Made by a program: the position numbers and the translations under genes. Under the pieces are notes generated by a model. It made no database searches and had not been told where the DNA came from. It was given only the letters and a program-made list of their open reading frames with translations. Shown piece by piece: positions 7,556 through 15,137 of a stretch of 16,940 nt of DNA (positions are counted from its first letter, which is position 1; each line of letters begins with the position of its first letter). This DNA comes from an uncultured Acetatifactor sp. (GTDB lineage: Bacteria; Bacillota; Clostridia; Lachnospirales; Lachnospiraceae). The stretch lies in the NCBI GenBank assembly GCA_910585805.1, contig CAJUFB010000080.1:1-16940 (forward strand). Direction: 5' to 3'.

Positions 7556-8858
7556 GAAAATAAGCCGGAATCAGAAACGCATCCGCAAACAGCCAGGCAA
7601 TAGGGCTGCCAAGCGCCACACCTGTAAACCCAAACAGGGGTACCAGCACAAATCCCGTCAGCCCTCTCGCCAGCATTTCGAACACCCCCGCCAGAATGGC
7701 AAAGGTGGGAAAGCCCATTCCCTGAATCAGAAAACGAATAATATTTACCAGTGCCAGCGGAATATAGAAAGCGGTATTCATAATCATCAGAAATCTCACA
7801 TTGTCAATAATTGCGGTCTCCGAGGAATCCAGAAACAGCGTCGCCAGAGATCTGCCCATAAAAATACTGATAATCAATGCAATTATGGCATACCCTGCCC
7901 CCAGCTTGATACAGGATTTCAGCCCCTGGCCGATACGGTCAAGTTTTCCCGCGCCCACATTCTGTCCCCCATAGGTGGCCATAGTGGAGCCCATGGCGTC
8001 AAAGGGGCAGGCCAGAAAACCGCTGATCCGCCCGGAAGCCGTCACGGCAGCCACTGCGTCGGAGCCCAGTGTATTGGTGGCGCTCTGCAGGATCACACTT
8101 CCGATGGCTGTAATGGAATACTGCAGTCCCATTGGCACCCCCATACCGCACAACACCCGCATCATATGTCCGTCCGGCGGCCATTCTTCCTTCCGGATCC
8201 GCAGAAGCTCAAATTTTTTTACCATAAACAGCAGACAGCAGGCTCCCGAAACTCCCTGAGAGATCACCGTAGCCCATGCCGCCCCCTGAACCCCTGTATG
8301 CAGATTCACAATAAAAAACAGATCCAGCCCCACATTCAAAAAGGAAGACATCACCAAAAAGATCACCGGCGTCTTGCTGTCCCCCAACGCCCTGATAACG
8401 CCGGAAGTCATATTATACAGAAAGGTAACCGGAATCCCCAGAAAGATCACCCAGATATAGGAATAAGACCGGTCAATGATATTCTCCGGTGTCTTCATCC
8501 AGACCAGGATCTGCCTTGCCAGCATGGCAGTCACCACAGTAAGCACCACCGCAAATCCTGACGCCAGCCACACACAGTTTGCCACAACTTTCCTAAGCCC
8601 CGTATCATCTCCCGCTCCGAATTTATGGGACACCGGAATGGAAAAACCGCTGCAGACTCCCATGCAGAAACCGATAATCAAAAAGTTTATGGAACCGGTG
8701 GCTCCCACAGCCGCCAGATTTTCCGTGCCCAGGAACCGCCCTACGATCACAGTATCCACCAGGCTGTAAAACTGCTGAAACAAAAATCCAAAAAACAGAG
8801 GAATCGAAAATCCCAGGATCAATTTCATGGGAGAACCTTTTGTCATATCCTTTGTCAT
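7470..8858 (-). CDS. MATE-family efflux transporter
   Basis: This 462-residue protein has about twelve hydrophobic segments and the MATE pattern. It begins SIPLFFGFLFQQFYSLVDTV then IVGRFLG near the N terminus, continues with GVIRALGDSKTP in the first half and GGQNVGAGK opening the second half, and has NIIRFLIQGMGFPTF later. Such proteins export cationic drugs or metabolites using a Na+ or H+ gradient. The start has AAGAGG (complement of 8868-8873) nine bases upstream. Homology seems to end at YFHVRRK. The last 23 residues (from YGGYSLDF to the end) are read out of frame from DNA that encodes M56 sequence in the neighbouring frame, so the natural C terminus was probably replaced by a deletion fusion. 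This likely leaves transport intact, because the membrane core is complete. Substrate unknown. Confidence 0.9.
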   Translation of the reverse strand: MTKDMTKGSPMKLILGFSIPLFFGFLFQQFYSLVDTVIVGRFLGTENLAAVGATGSINFLIIGFCMGVCSGFSIPVSHKFGAGDDTGLRKVVANCVWLASGFAVVLTVVTAMLARQILVWMKTPENIIDRSYSYIWVIFLGIPVTFLYNMTSGVIRALGDSKTPVIFLVMSSFLNVGLDLFFIVNLHTGVQGAAWATVISQGVSGACCLLFMVKKFELLRIRKEEWPPDGHMMRVLCGMGVPMGLQYSITAIGSVILQSATNTLGSDAVAAVTASGRISGFLACPFDAMGSTMATYGGQNVGAGKLDRIGQGLKSCIKLGAGYAIIALIISIFMGRSLATLFLDSSETAIIDNVRFLMIMNTAFYIPLALVNIIRFLIQGMGFPTFAILAGVFEMLARGLTGFVLVPLFGFTGVALGSPIAWLFADAFLIPAYFHVRRKYGGYSLDFRGKRSKTEGEECAVL

Positions 8859-8947
8859 GTCATATAACCTCTTTTCAAATACAATTTCCCTACAACTTTA
8901 TTCCCATAAAGAATAGACGTTCTCCCTGAAAAGTGCAATGTACATTT

Positions 8948-8976
8948 TTGACAAATTATGTGATTTCCTGTATTAT
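8948..8976 (+). promoter_or_regulatory. Near-consensus promoter facing a gene-free region
   Basis: TTGACA (8948-8953), 17 bases, then TATTAT (8971-8976) on the + strand is nearly ideal. It points away from the MATE gene into 8983-9239, where I see no convincing gene or terminator, and then into the 3' end of the leftward gene at 9240-9479. It could make a small RNA or an antisense transcript. The rest of 8859-9239 holds the MATE leader, only a weak leftward promoter candidate (GATAAT on the complement of 8973-8978), and far-apart arms GCAGCTTC/GAAGCTGC (9150-9157, 9221-9228). Confidence 0.4.
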
Positions 8977-9239
8977 CTTGCCCCATCTGTCACAAGAAAA
9001 AGGCACAAAACCCTCTCAAATATCAAAATGGCTTCGCACCTTTGCTCCCTCTATCATATTCCATTTATGCTCCCATTTACCCATGTAATGAGATAACGAG
9101 TATACATTCCTGTCATGCAGTTCAGAAAACGGCAGATGAATATGCTTTCGCAGCTTCTCCGCCTGCATCGAAAACTGTCCCTGAAAAGGCAAATACCCGA
9201 ATTCGCTTAAGAAAGAACCTGAAGCTGCTCCATTAAGCC

Positions 9240-9479
9240 TCAGGAAGCCGCCGCCTCACGATTCTCCAGATATTGCTGCAGAACCTCCGCCACCTCATCC
9301 GGCTCCAGCCCGGACTCCGCAATGATATCGCTGACCACTTCCAGTTCTTTCCTCCGCTTCTCCTGATACAGCTCCTCCAACTCACGCTTCTCCGATTCCA
9401 TCCGGGTTGCCAGCGCCTCTATCAGTTCCTCTTTTGCAGCAATCTTTTCCTCAATCGTCTTACGTTGTCCTCTTGCCAT
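9240..9479 (-). CDS. Small coiled-coil hypothetical protein
   Basis: This 79-residue protein begins MARGQRKTIEEKIAAKEE. Residues 8-50 are a highly charged, heptad-like helix (E/K/L rich), followed by a second helical part (VVSDIIAESGLEPDEVAEVL, 48-67) resembling the end of small DUF4315-like proteins from Firmicute accessory elements. No catalytic motif, signal or membrane segment is visible. The start is well supported by AAAGGAG six bases upstream (complement of 9486-9491). It stands alone, with more than 380 bases to each neighbouring gene. It may be an adaptor or nucleic-acid-associated protein; function not recognised. Confidence 0.7.
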   Translation of the reverse strand: MARGQRKTIEEKIAAKEELIEALATRMESEKRELEELYQEKRRKELEVVSDIIAESGLEPDEVAEVLQQYLENREAAAS

Positions 9480-9496
9480 AGGATTCTCCTTTCTGC

Positions 9497-9512
9497 GGAT
9501 TGCTCACAATCC
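9497..9512. promoter_or_regulatory. Palindrome just upstream of small coiled-coil gene
   Basis: GGATTG (9497-9502) and CAATCC (9507-9512) are perfect inverted arms around CTCA. The site lies 5 bases upstream of the ribosome site of the leftward gene. It could be a regulator site or a leader hairpin limiting access to the Shine-Dalgarno. No clear promoter boxes were found next to it. Confidence 0.35.
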
Positions 9513-9636
9513 TTTTCTACAAGTATATGGACAAGACTGGAAAAATATGCATACAAACTCGTGAACGCATTCATTTTCCGTTTTTTCTCCCATAATACTG
9601 AAGTGCTCACTCGTTATACATTTAGGAATTGTCAGA

Positions 9637-9712
9637 AAATAACCGCTGCAATTTGTTTAGGTAAAAGCCCGGAAATACAATAAAAATTGCTGCAAGCTTG
9701 TAGCGGTTATTT
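9637..9712 (-). terminator. Long stem-loop downstream of helicase gene
   Basis: AAATAACCGCT (9637-9647) is the exact inverse of AGCGGTTATTT (9702-9712). Just inside, GCAATTT (9648-9654) pairs with AAATTGC (9684-9690), leaving an 11-base bulge (9691-9701) and a loop of about 29 bases. Read leftward it follows the helicase gene and its 39-bp repeats and ends in TTTTCTG, so a terminator is a fair guess. A mobile-element end or a structured RNA are alternatives. The rest of 9513-9750 shows no gene. Confidence 0.45.
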
Positions 9713-9750
9713 GCAGACACGTCCTTACGCCGGCAAATGCACTCCCTGCT

Positions 9751-9884
9751 GACTTTCCGGACAGTAAGGAATCGGAAGGACTCCCGCCCGACTTTCAGGA
9801 TAGTAAGGAAGCGGGAGGACTCCAGTCCGACTTTCAGGATAGTAAGGAAGCGGGAGGACTCCAGTCCGACTTTCAGGACAGTAA
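9751..9884. repeat. 39-bp tandem repeat at the helicase 3' end
   Basis: Units run 9751-9789, 9790-9828 and 9829-9867, with a partial fourth unit at 9868-9884. Units 2 and 3 are identical; unit 1 differs at several sites. Each full unit begins GACTTTC, and units 2 and 3 contain the small palindrome GGACTCCAGTCC. The partial unit overlaps the last codons and the TGA of the helicase, so on the - strand every unit repeats the sequence reading L-L-S-stop in the helicase frame. Confidence 0.92.
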
Positions 9885-12800
9885 CGCCATAAAGTCCTCC
9901 CTGCTCATACCGCCCAGCTGTCCTGCGTCTCCCTGGATGATCTGCTCCGAAAGGGCTCGCTTGCTCTCCTGCAGCTCCTGGATCTTCTCCTCGATGGTTC
10001 CCTTGGCGATCAGCCTGTACACCACTACCATCTTCGTCTGGCCGATACGGTGTGTACGGTCTGTCGCCTGATTCTGCACCGCCAGATTCCACCATGGATC
10101 ATAGTGGATGACCACATCCGCCCCTGTCAGGTTCAGCCCCACACCTCCGGCTTTCAGCGAGATCAGGAACAGCTTCGTATCGTCCCCGTTGAAAGCCTTC
10201 ACAAGCTGCAGCCGCTTCTCCTTGGGTGTGGCCCCGGTGATGGTATAAAAACTGATCTTCTCTTCCCTCATCCGGTTCGCGATCAGCTCCAGCATGGAAG
10301 TAAACTGGGAAAACAGCAATATCTTATGCCCGCCCTCCACAGCGCTTTTCACCAACTCCACGCAGGCATCCAGTTTCGCGGACTCGCCTTTGTAATTTTC
10401 AAAGCACAGTCCCGGGTCACAGCAGATCTGGCGCAGCTTCATCAGCTCGGCCAGGATCTGTATCTTGTTTTTCTGGAATTCCTGGGCATCCTGCATGCCG
10501 ATGCGCTGCTTCATATGCAGCACCTGGGCATCGTAAAGCTGCTGCTGCTCATCAAACTTCACATACCTGCTTTCCTCCAGCTTTTCAGGCAGGTCTTTCA
10601 GCACATTTTCTTTCATCCTGCGCAGAATAAAGGGCGATGTCATCCTCTGCAGCCGCTCCAGCGCCTTTGCATCTTCATTTCGGACGATGGGAGCCTCAAA
10701 GTCATTCCGGAACACATCATACCCGTACAGATATCCCGGAATCAGGAAATCAAAAATACTCCACAGTTCACTGAGCCGATTCTCAATGGGTGTTCCCGTC
10801 AGCGCGTAGCGGGTATGGCTTTTCACCACCTTCACCGCTTTTGCCGCCGCGGTGGTGTGGTTCTTAATGTACTGGGCTTCGTCAATGACCTGGTAATAAA
10901 ACTCCTTATCCTCATAAAATTCGATATCCCGTTTCAGAAGATCGTAAGAAGTCACGAGCACATCGTAATCCTGATACTGTTCCAGTCTCTGCCGCCGCTC
11001 CTCCTGGGTGCCGGTGATAAATCCGCAGGTAAGCTCCGGCGTATAATTTCTGATTTCCTCCCCCCAGTTATACACCAGGGAAGCCGGAGCTACCACCAGG
11101 GAAGTCCCCTTTTTCCTCTCCTGCTTCGCCGCCAGCAATACGGCCAGCACCTGCAGCGTCTTGCCCAGGCCCATATCATCCGCCAGGATCCCTCCCAGCC
11201 GGTATTCCTCCAAGGTACGCAGCCAGCGATAACCGTTCCTCTGGTAGCCCCTCATGATCCCCGACAGAGAGGCCGGCTCCTCGAAATCCGCATCGTTCAC
11301 GGTCTTGAAATTCTTTACCATCTCCCTGAAATAGCTGTCCCTGCTGCTGTAGATTTCCTCGTTTTTCTCAAGCAGCCTGTCCAGATAGAGGGCGCGATAC
11401 AGCGGCAGCTTCACCACACCCTTTGCCAGCTCTTTCGGAGACATCCGCAACGTATCCATCATCTCCGCCAGAGTCTGCAGGGAACTCTCCTCGTCCAGGC
11501 TCAGGAAATCCCCGTTCCGCAGACGGTAATATTTTTTCTTCTGCCGATAGCTTTTCAGGATATCCAGAAGCTCCTCCGGCGGGACATCCTGGGTGGAAAT
11601 ATTCAGGTTCAGCAGATTCCTGGAGACGGAGATTCCCACCGACATCCGCACCCTGCGGCCGATATTCAGATTGGTAAAGCGCCTGGTACACTGCACCTCC
11701 CCCAGAGCCAGCAGTACATCCACCCCCTGGTCCAGCACACGGTACATCAGCTCTTCTTCACGGCCGCAATGCCGCTCTTTTCTTTCCTGATCCCAGTAGG
11801 GAAACCAGCGCTGCACCAGGTACATGGTTTCGGCTTCCCTGTTTTTCTCCCGGAAAGACTCCATGGCCTGGACATCCATGTCCATGGCTTCTGTAAAATC
11901 CGGCACCGTAAACTCCTTCTCTCCGTACCTCGCCGCCACCCGGCATCTCATATTCTGTTCCTCGGCATCCAGATAAAAGACAAACTTCGCCTGGGGAGGC
12001 AGATAGGATGCAATCTCCTCCGCATTTTCCTCCATGATATCCACAACGCCCTCCAGCTGCGGCAGCACGGAATAATAGAACTGCGCCAGATTATTCCTTC
12101 CCACCTGGAAATTCAGGGATCCGTTGGGGCAGAACCTGGCGATGGTCCTGACTTTCTTCTGGAATTCCTCCTCCAGCCTGCAGAAAGCATCCTCGTCCAC
12201 ATAATAAGCAGTCCCCACGCCATAGTAAAAATGCGGCATGCGGCAGTCCACCGACACTCCGTGGAACCCCCGGCTCTCCCCCAGGGTATTCTTGCGTATG
12301 GTCATGGATATCTTCGGATTCTGTTCCTTTGCATGAAGTGTCCTCCTGGTTTTGGTGCTGCTGTCCCTGTCTTCATAATCAAAGCCGTCCGCCCCGGTCA
12401 GTCGGTAGAACTCGTCCAGTCTCCAGCCAAAAAGCCCAAATTCCGCGTTCTTGGAGGCCGCCTTTTTTGTATAATTGCGCGCCTCGATCATTCTCTGCTC
12501 AAAGGCCTGCTCCTCCTTCACGATACGTCCGATAAAATCAATCCATTTCCGGGAGTTCTCCATGAAATTGCCGATGTCATGGTTGAAACTGGTACTGCTT
12601 CCGTAGGCTGCCGTCCTGGACTCCTGCACATTCTGGAAGAATTCGAACAGATCCTTTATGACAAACATTTTCTTTTCGCCCACCTTAAAGGAAATGGACA
12701 GATCCCAGTGCTTCAATGTCACCCTGGGCGCCAGCACCAGGCTCTCCGCCTTTCCTATGGCATCCGATACCACACTGTTGGCCCGCTGTTCGGTAAATGC

Positions 12801-13370
12801 CTGGATCAGCATCACAGCCCGCTTGTCCGTGGCATCTCCCAGATTTTTTTCCTGCAGCTGCTCCTCCACCAGCATCATAAACGCCGCCAGATAGGCACAG
12901 TACTCTTTCCGGTAATATCTGGTATAATAGTGCCTGCGGCATTCCGCGCACTGACATTCCGAAAACAGGACAGACTCCCTGTTAAAAACGATATGTACCG
13001 GAAAGGATATCCGTCCCTCGCTGCCTGACCCCACCGCCTCGGCGATCACTTCGTTTCTGTTGTCCACATACCCGCTTTCCAGGGACGTCAGTTTCACTTT
13101 TTTCTCCTGATTCAGTTTCATCCCCTTCTGGAGGATTGCCCTGGTCAGCCGCATGTCCTTCCTCAGGATACCGGGGTCAAAATACTGATACTTTGACAGG
13201 GCGGTATAATCAGCCAGCCTGCGGGCAGGCACTTCCTCTCCTGCCGTATCTTCCTCCTGGCGGTTCAATACGATATATTCCTGTTCCTGATTGCTTTCCT
13301 GCTCTGTAATATTCTCCGATATCACTTCTGCGGATTCTGCTTTAACGGTTTTCTCTTTTCTTTTCTGCAT
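9873..13370 (-). CDS. SNF2-family DEAD/DEAH-box helicase with SWIM-like N terminus
   Basis: This 1165-residue protein has a complete SNF2 ATPase core at its C-terminal end: motif I DDMGLGKT (731-738), motif II DEAQ (830-833), motif III LTGTPIEN (857-864), motif V LKAGGVGLNLT (about 1072-1082) and motif VI DRTHRIGQ (1104-1111). It is expected to be an ATP-driven DNA translocase that remodels protein-DNA complexes. The N-terminal part holds a SWIM-like zinc finger: C139-x-C141, then C158-A-Y160 where CxH is usual, so one ligand looks replaced. Residues 200-700 resemble the SNF2-associated bacterial domain. The ATG at 13370 is directly abutted by AGGAG (too close), with AAAGGA about 12 bases upstream as a better ribosome site. 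A TAA lies 13 codons upstream in frame with no other start between. The stop lies in a 39-bp repeat. It appears to be a single-gene unit. Confidence 0.93.
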   Translation of the reverse strand: MQKRKEKTVKAESAEVISENITEQESNQEQEYIVLNRQEEDTAGEEVPARRLADYTALSKYQYFDPGILRKDMRLTRAILQKGMKLNQEKKVKLTSLESGYVDNRNEVIAEAVGSGSEGRISFPVHIVFNRESVLFSECQCAECRRHYYTRYYRKEYCAYLAAFMMLVEEQLQEKNLGDATDKRAVMLIQAFTEQRANSVVSDAIGKAESLVLAPRVTLKHWDLSISFKVGEKKMFVIKDLFEFFQNVQESRTAAYGSSTSFNHDIGNFMENSRKWIDFIGRIVKEEQAFEQRMIEARNYTKKAASKNAEFGLFGWRLDEFYRLTGADGFDYEDRDSSTKTRRTLHAKEQNPKISMTIRKNTLGESRGFHGVSVDCRMPHFYYGVGTAYYVDEDAFCRLEEEFQKKVRTIARFCPNGSLNFQVGRNNLAQFYYSVLPQLEGVVDIMEENAEEIASYLPPQAKFVFYLDAEEQNMRCRVAARYGEKEFTVPDFTEAMDMDVQAMESFREKNREAETMYLVQRWFPYWDQERKERHCGREEELMYRVLDQGVDVLLALGEVQCTRRFTNLNIGRRVRMSVGISVSRNLLNLNISTQDVPPEELLDILKSYRQKKKYYRLRNGDFLSLDEESSLQTLAEMMDTLRMSPKELAKGVVKLPLYRALYLDRLLEKNEEIYSSRDSYFREMVKNFKTVNDADFEEPASLSGIMRGYQRNGYRWLRTLEEYRLGGILADDMGLGKTLQVLAVLLAAKQERKKGTSLVVAPASLVYNWGEEIRNYTPELTCGFITGTQEERRQRLEQYQDYDVLVTSYDLLKRDIEFYEDKEFYYQVIDEAQYIKNHTTAAAKAVKVVKSHTRYALTGTPIENRLSELWSIFDFLIPGYLYGYDVFRNDFEAPIVRNEDAKALERLQRMTSPFILRRMKENVLKDLPEKLEESRYVKFDEQQQLYDAQVLHMKQRIGMQDAQEFQKNKIQILAELMKLRQICCDPGLCFENYKGESAKLDACVELVKSAVEGGHKILLFSQFTSMLELIANRMREEKISFYTITGATPKEKRLQLVKAFNGDDTKLFLISLKAGGVGLNLTGADVVIHYDPWWNLAVQNQATDRTHRIGQTKMVVVYRLIAKGTIEEKIQELQESKRALSEQIIQGDAGQLGGMSREDFMALLS

Positions 13371-13685
13371 CTCCTGGTATTTTCCTTTATCTGTTTTTAA
13401 ATTTTATACTCACGCTCAAAAACATTAGCCGGCATAAATATATAACGGCTGAGCGCTTTCGTAATATCATTTTGTAGTAAACGCCATAATTACCCTTGCT
13501 TTGCCTGAAAGCTATATCAGCAACGACAATCAACATCTTATGCATAATTAATGATATTAAAATCGCTTACCATAATAGTAGACTCAGCCCTGCGATTCGT
13601 TTTTTTCTGCCATTCATTATATACCCTTTTTCAATAATGTACAATACTGTCTGGCTCCCGATGTTTCATTTAATCTTTATGGTCT
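13371..13685. other. AT-rich intergenic region
   Basis: This 315-base gap separates two leftward genes. I see no gene, no strong hairpin with a T-tract after the hydrolase stop, and no confident promoter for the helicase. TATAAA (complement of about 13403-13408) is a possible -10 box without a matching -35. A small AGCCG/CGGCT pair (13429-13433 and 13447-13451) is the only notable inverted repeat. Confidence 0.4.
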
Positions 13686-14615
13686 TTATTGCTGCTCAAA
13701 ATCAACCGTGATCTTCGCCGCAAACTGATAATTGCAGTCCCCACGCTCCATCGTGGTCTCATACAGCAGATCATAGTCCGGTGCCACCGTCACGGTATCG
13801 CTGCCATCCGGTGTATTTATGGTAACGGGAGCGAACAGATCCAGCATGTCATTGCTGAGCAGAAAAGTTACTTCTCCTGCGATGGAACATTCCTCCACGG
13901 TAATGGAATTTGTCTCTCTGTCGCAGGATACGACAATCTTGCCTTCCGTAAGCTGACTGTCCGCCTGCAGCCAGTAAAAGCTCTCCCCTGTACGCTGTTC
14001 CGCGCGCTGGGAAAGATCCCATACCACTCTCTCCGGAAGAGGCTCCCGCACATATTGTTCCATAAATCTGATCGCATTTGCATCTACCTCAACAACGGCG
14101 CTGTCCCCGGATTCCAGCCACGCCGCGCTGTCCGCCATCACCTTCTGGTCCGACATCGAATTGTCTCGGAAATTGTGGCCCTGTCCCTGATGGATATAAG
14201 TGTTATGTACGTATCCGCCGCCCAGTTCTTCCTGATATTCATCCAACAACCGGCCATACCGGGCAGTAACGACATTCCTCTCATAGGCAGTGTCATTCTC
14301 GCCTACCTGAAGCTGCAGCGGCATATTATACAGGTTCCACAACGGCAGGCCATTTGGATGTCCCGCAGACATATTGGCTGCCGCAAACCTATCCGCCATT
14401 TTGGCTACAATGGCATAAACCCCGTCTCCTCCCGCAGAAAACCCCGTCAGATAGACCCTGTTGGGATCCACATCATAAAAAGCGATCATATTCTCTATGA
14501 GCCTGTCGTAGAGCGGATAGGATTCCGGATTAAAATGGCAGTCCCAGGTATCCCGTACACCTCTCGGGTTCACATAAATTCCGTTTTCAACACTATTCTG
14601 ATAGTATGACGTCAT
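13686..14615 (-). CDS. Esterase-like alpha/beta hydrolase, 5'-truncated
   Basis: The 309-residue frame has a clear nucleophile elbow VYLTGFSAGG (S60), a probable acid D108 (QVGENDT) and a probable His H147 (QGQGHNF). This is a full Ser-Asp-His triad, as in the PHB-depolymerase/feruloyl-esterase type. About 140 residues of beta-rich sequence follow the catalytic part. The open frame extends upstream without a start (DTPDLNNSQW) to a TAA near 14676. The first strands and the HG oxyanion motif expected before this point are missing, and the lipoprotein signal that should lead the protein is on a different frame just upstream (14641-14910). The ATG at 14615 has no ribosome site and is simply the first Met after the break. 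It is therefore most likely the main part of a broken secreted or lipid-anchored esterase gene. Confidence 0.7.
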   Translation of the reverse strand: MTSYYQNSVENGIYVNPRGVRDTWDCHFNPESYPLYDRLIENMIAFYDVDPNRVYLTGFSAGGDGVYAIVAKMADRFAAANMSAGHPNGLPLWNLYNMPLQLQVGENDTAYERNVVTARYGRLLDEYQEELGGGYVHNTYIHQGQGHNFRDNSMSDQKVMADSAAWLESGDSAVVEVDANAIRFMEQYVREPLPERVVWDLSQRAEQRTGESFYWLQADSQLTEGKIVVSCDRETNSITVEECSIAGEVTFLLSNDMLDLFAPVTINTPDGSDTVTVAPDYDLLYETTMERGDCNYQFAAKITVDFEQQ

Positions 14616-14640
14616 CTGTACCCACTGGCTGTTGTTCAGA

Positions 14641-14910
14641 TCAGGGGTATCGGAAATCCGGTTTCGTGTACGGATTTACTGCCGCTTCTTCGCTTCCTGC
14701 CTCCTCGGCGCTTTCCACGTCCTCAGTGCTGTCTGTGACGGAAGCATCCACGGAAGCGTCCATAATTTCTTCTCCGGATTCCTCCTCCGGCTTTTCCTGT
14801 GAAACGCCTCCCCCGCCGTTGGCATCCAGCTCTTTTTTCCCGCAAGCGGCCATCAAAAAACAAATTGCACACACTGATGCCAGCGCGCCTTTTTTCTTCA
14901 AAATATTCAT
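14641..14910 (-). CDS. Lipoprotein signal and acidic linker, likely 5' part of the hydrolase
   Basis: This 89-residue frame starts MNILKKKGALASVCAICF with lipobox-like LMAAC (acylated Cys would be C23), a typical Gram-positive lipoprotein signal. An acidic, low-complexity linker (E/D/S/A rich, about 26-78) follows, and the frame ends at PDFRYP-stop. Linkers like this normally tether a folded outside domain, yet none follows in frame. The hydrolase continues one base out of phase. AGGAGG lies 12 bases upstream of the ATG. Most likely this is the separated start of the downstream hydrolase gene, though a short secreted acidic lipopeptide cannot be excluded. Confidence 0.65.
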   Translation of the reverse strand: MNILKKKGALASVCAICFLMAACGKKELDANGGGGVSQEKPEEESGEEIMDASVDASVTDSTEDVESAEEAGSEEAAVNPYTKPDFRYP

Positions 14911-14961
14911 CCCTTATCATCCCCTCCTGTTTTAACGGTTCGTTCTATCGTTTTTATCTAT

Positions 14962-14990
14962 ATTGTGTAATACCTTTCCCGTTTTGTCAA
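14962..14990 (-). promoter_or_regulatory. Promoter candidate for the lipoprotein/hydrolase gene
   Basis: On the - strand, TTGACA (complement of 14985-14990), a 17-base spacer and CACAAT (complement of 14962-14967) face the lipoprotein start 52 bases further on. The -35 box is perfect and the -10 box matches four of six bases. It is divergent from the promoter of the AAA-ATPase-like gene. Confidence 0.45.
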
Positions 14991-15062
14991 TCAAAATATA
15001 AAATTGTCTGCGGTCAGTTATACAGGCTATCAAGATAATCGAAAAACAAAATGTCAAACATT

Positions 15063-15074
15063 CTTGCATGCAAG
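15063..15074. promoter_or_regulatory. Perfect 12-bp palindrome in the divergent region
   Basis: CTTGCATGCAAG is its own reverse complement and ends six bases before the -35 box of the rightward promoter. That position fits an activator or repressor site. Chance cannot be excluded from one copy. Confidence 0.35.
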
Positions 15075-15080
15075 CTTTCC

Positions 15081-15109
15081 TTGTATTTTGGTTTTACGGA
15101 TGTTACAAT
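15081..15109 (+). promoter_or_regulatory. Extended -10 promoter for the AAA-ATPase-like gene
   Basis: TTGTAT (15081-15086), 17 bases, then TACAAT (15104-15109), with TG one base before the -10 box (TGtTACAAT) forming an extended -10 that compensates for the weak -35. Transcription would start near 15116, giving a leader of only about 22 bases that is mostly the ribosome site. Confidence 0.55.
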
Positions 15110-15137
15110 GGAATCATGAAAGAAGGAGGCGGCGTAC

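Noticed and set aside
9115..9210. 31-aa basic rightward ORF downstream of the orphan promoter
   Set aside because: There is no Shine-Dalgarno and no family resemblance. It is too short to support on its own.
9737..9892. 51-aa rightward ORF made of 13-residue repeats, and a CRISPR reading of the same repeats
   Set aside because: The ORF is the 39-bp minisatellite read in an open frame without a ribosome site. It is not CRISPR because the units are contiguous with no spacers.
10050..13028. 992-codon rightward ORF opposite the helicase
   Set aside because: The helicase strand carries all SNF2 motifs. This frame is a His/Gln/Leu-rich shadow produced by codon bias.
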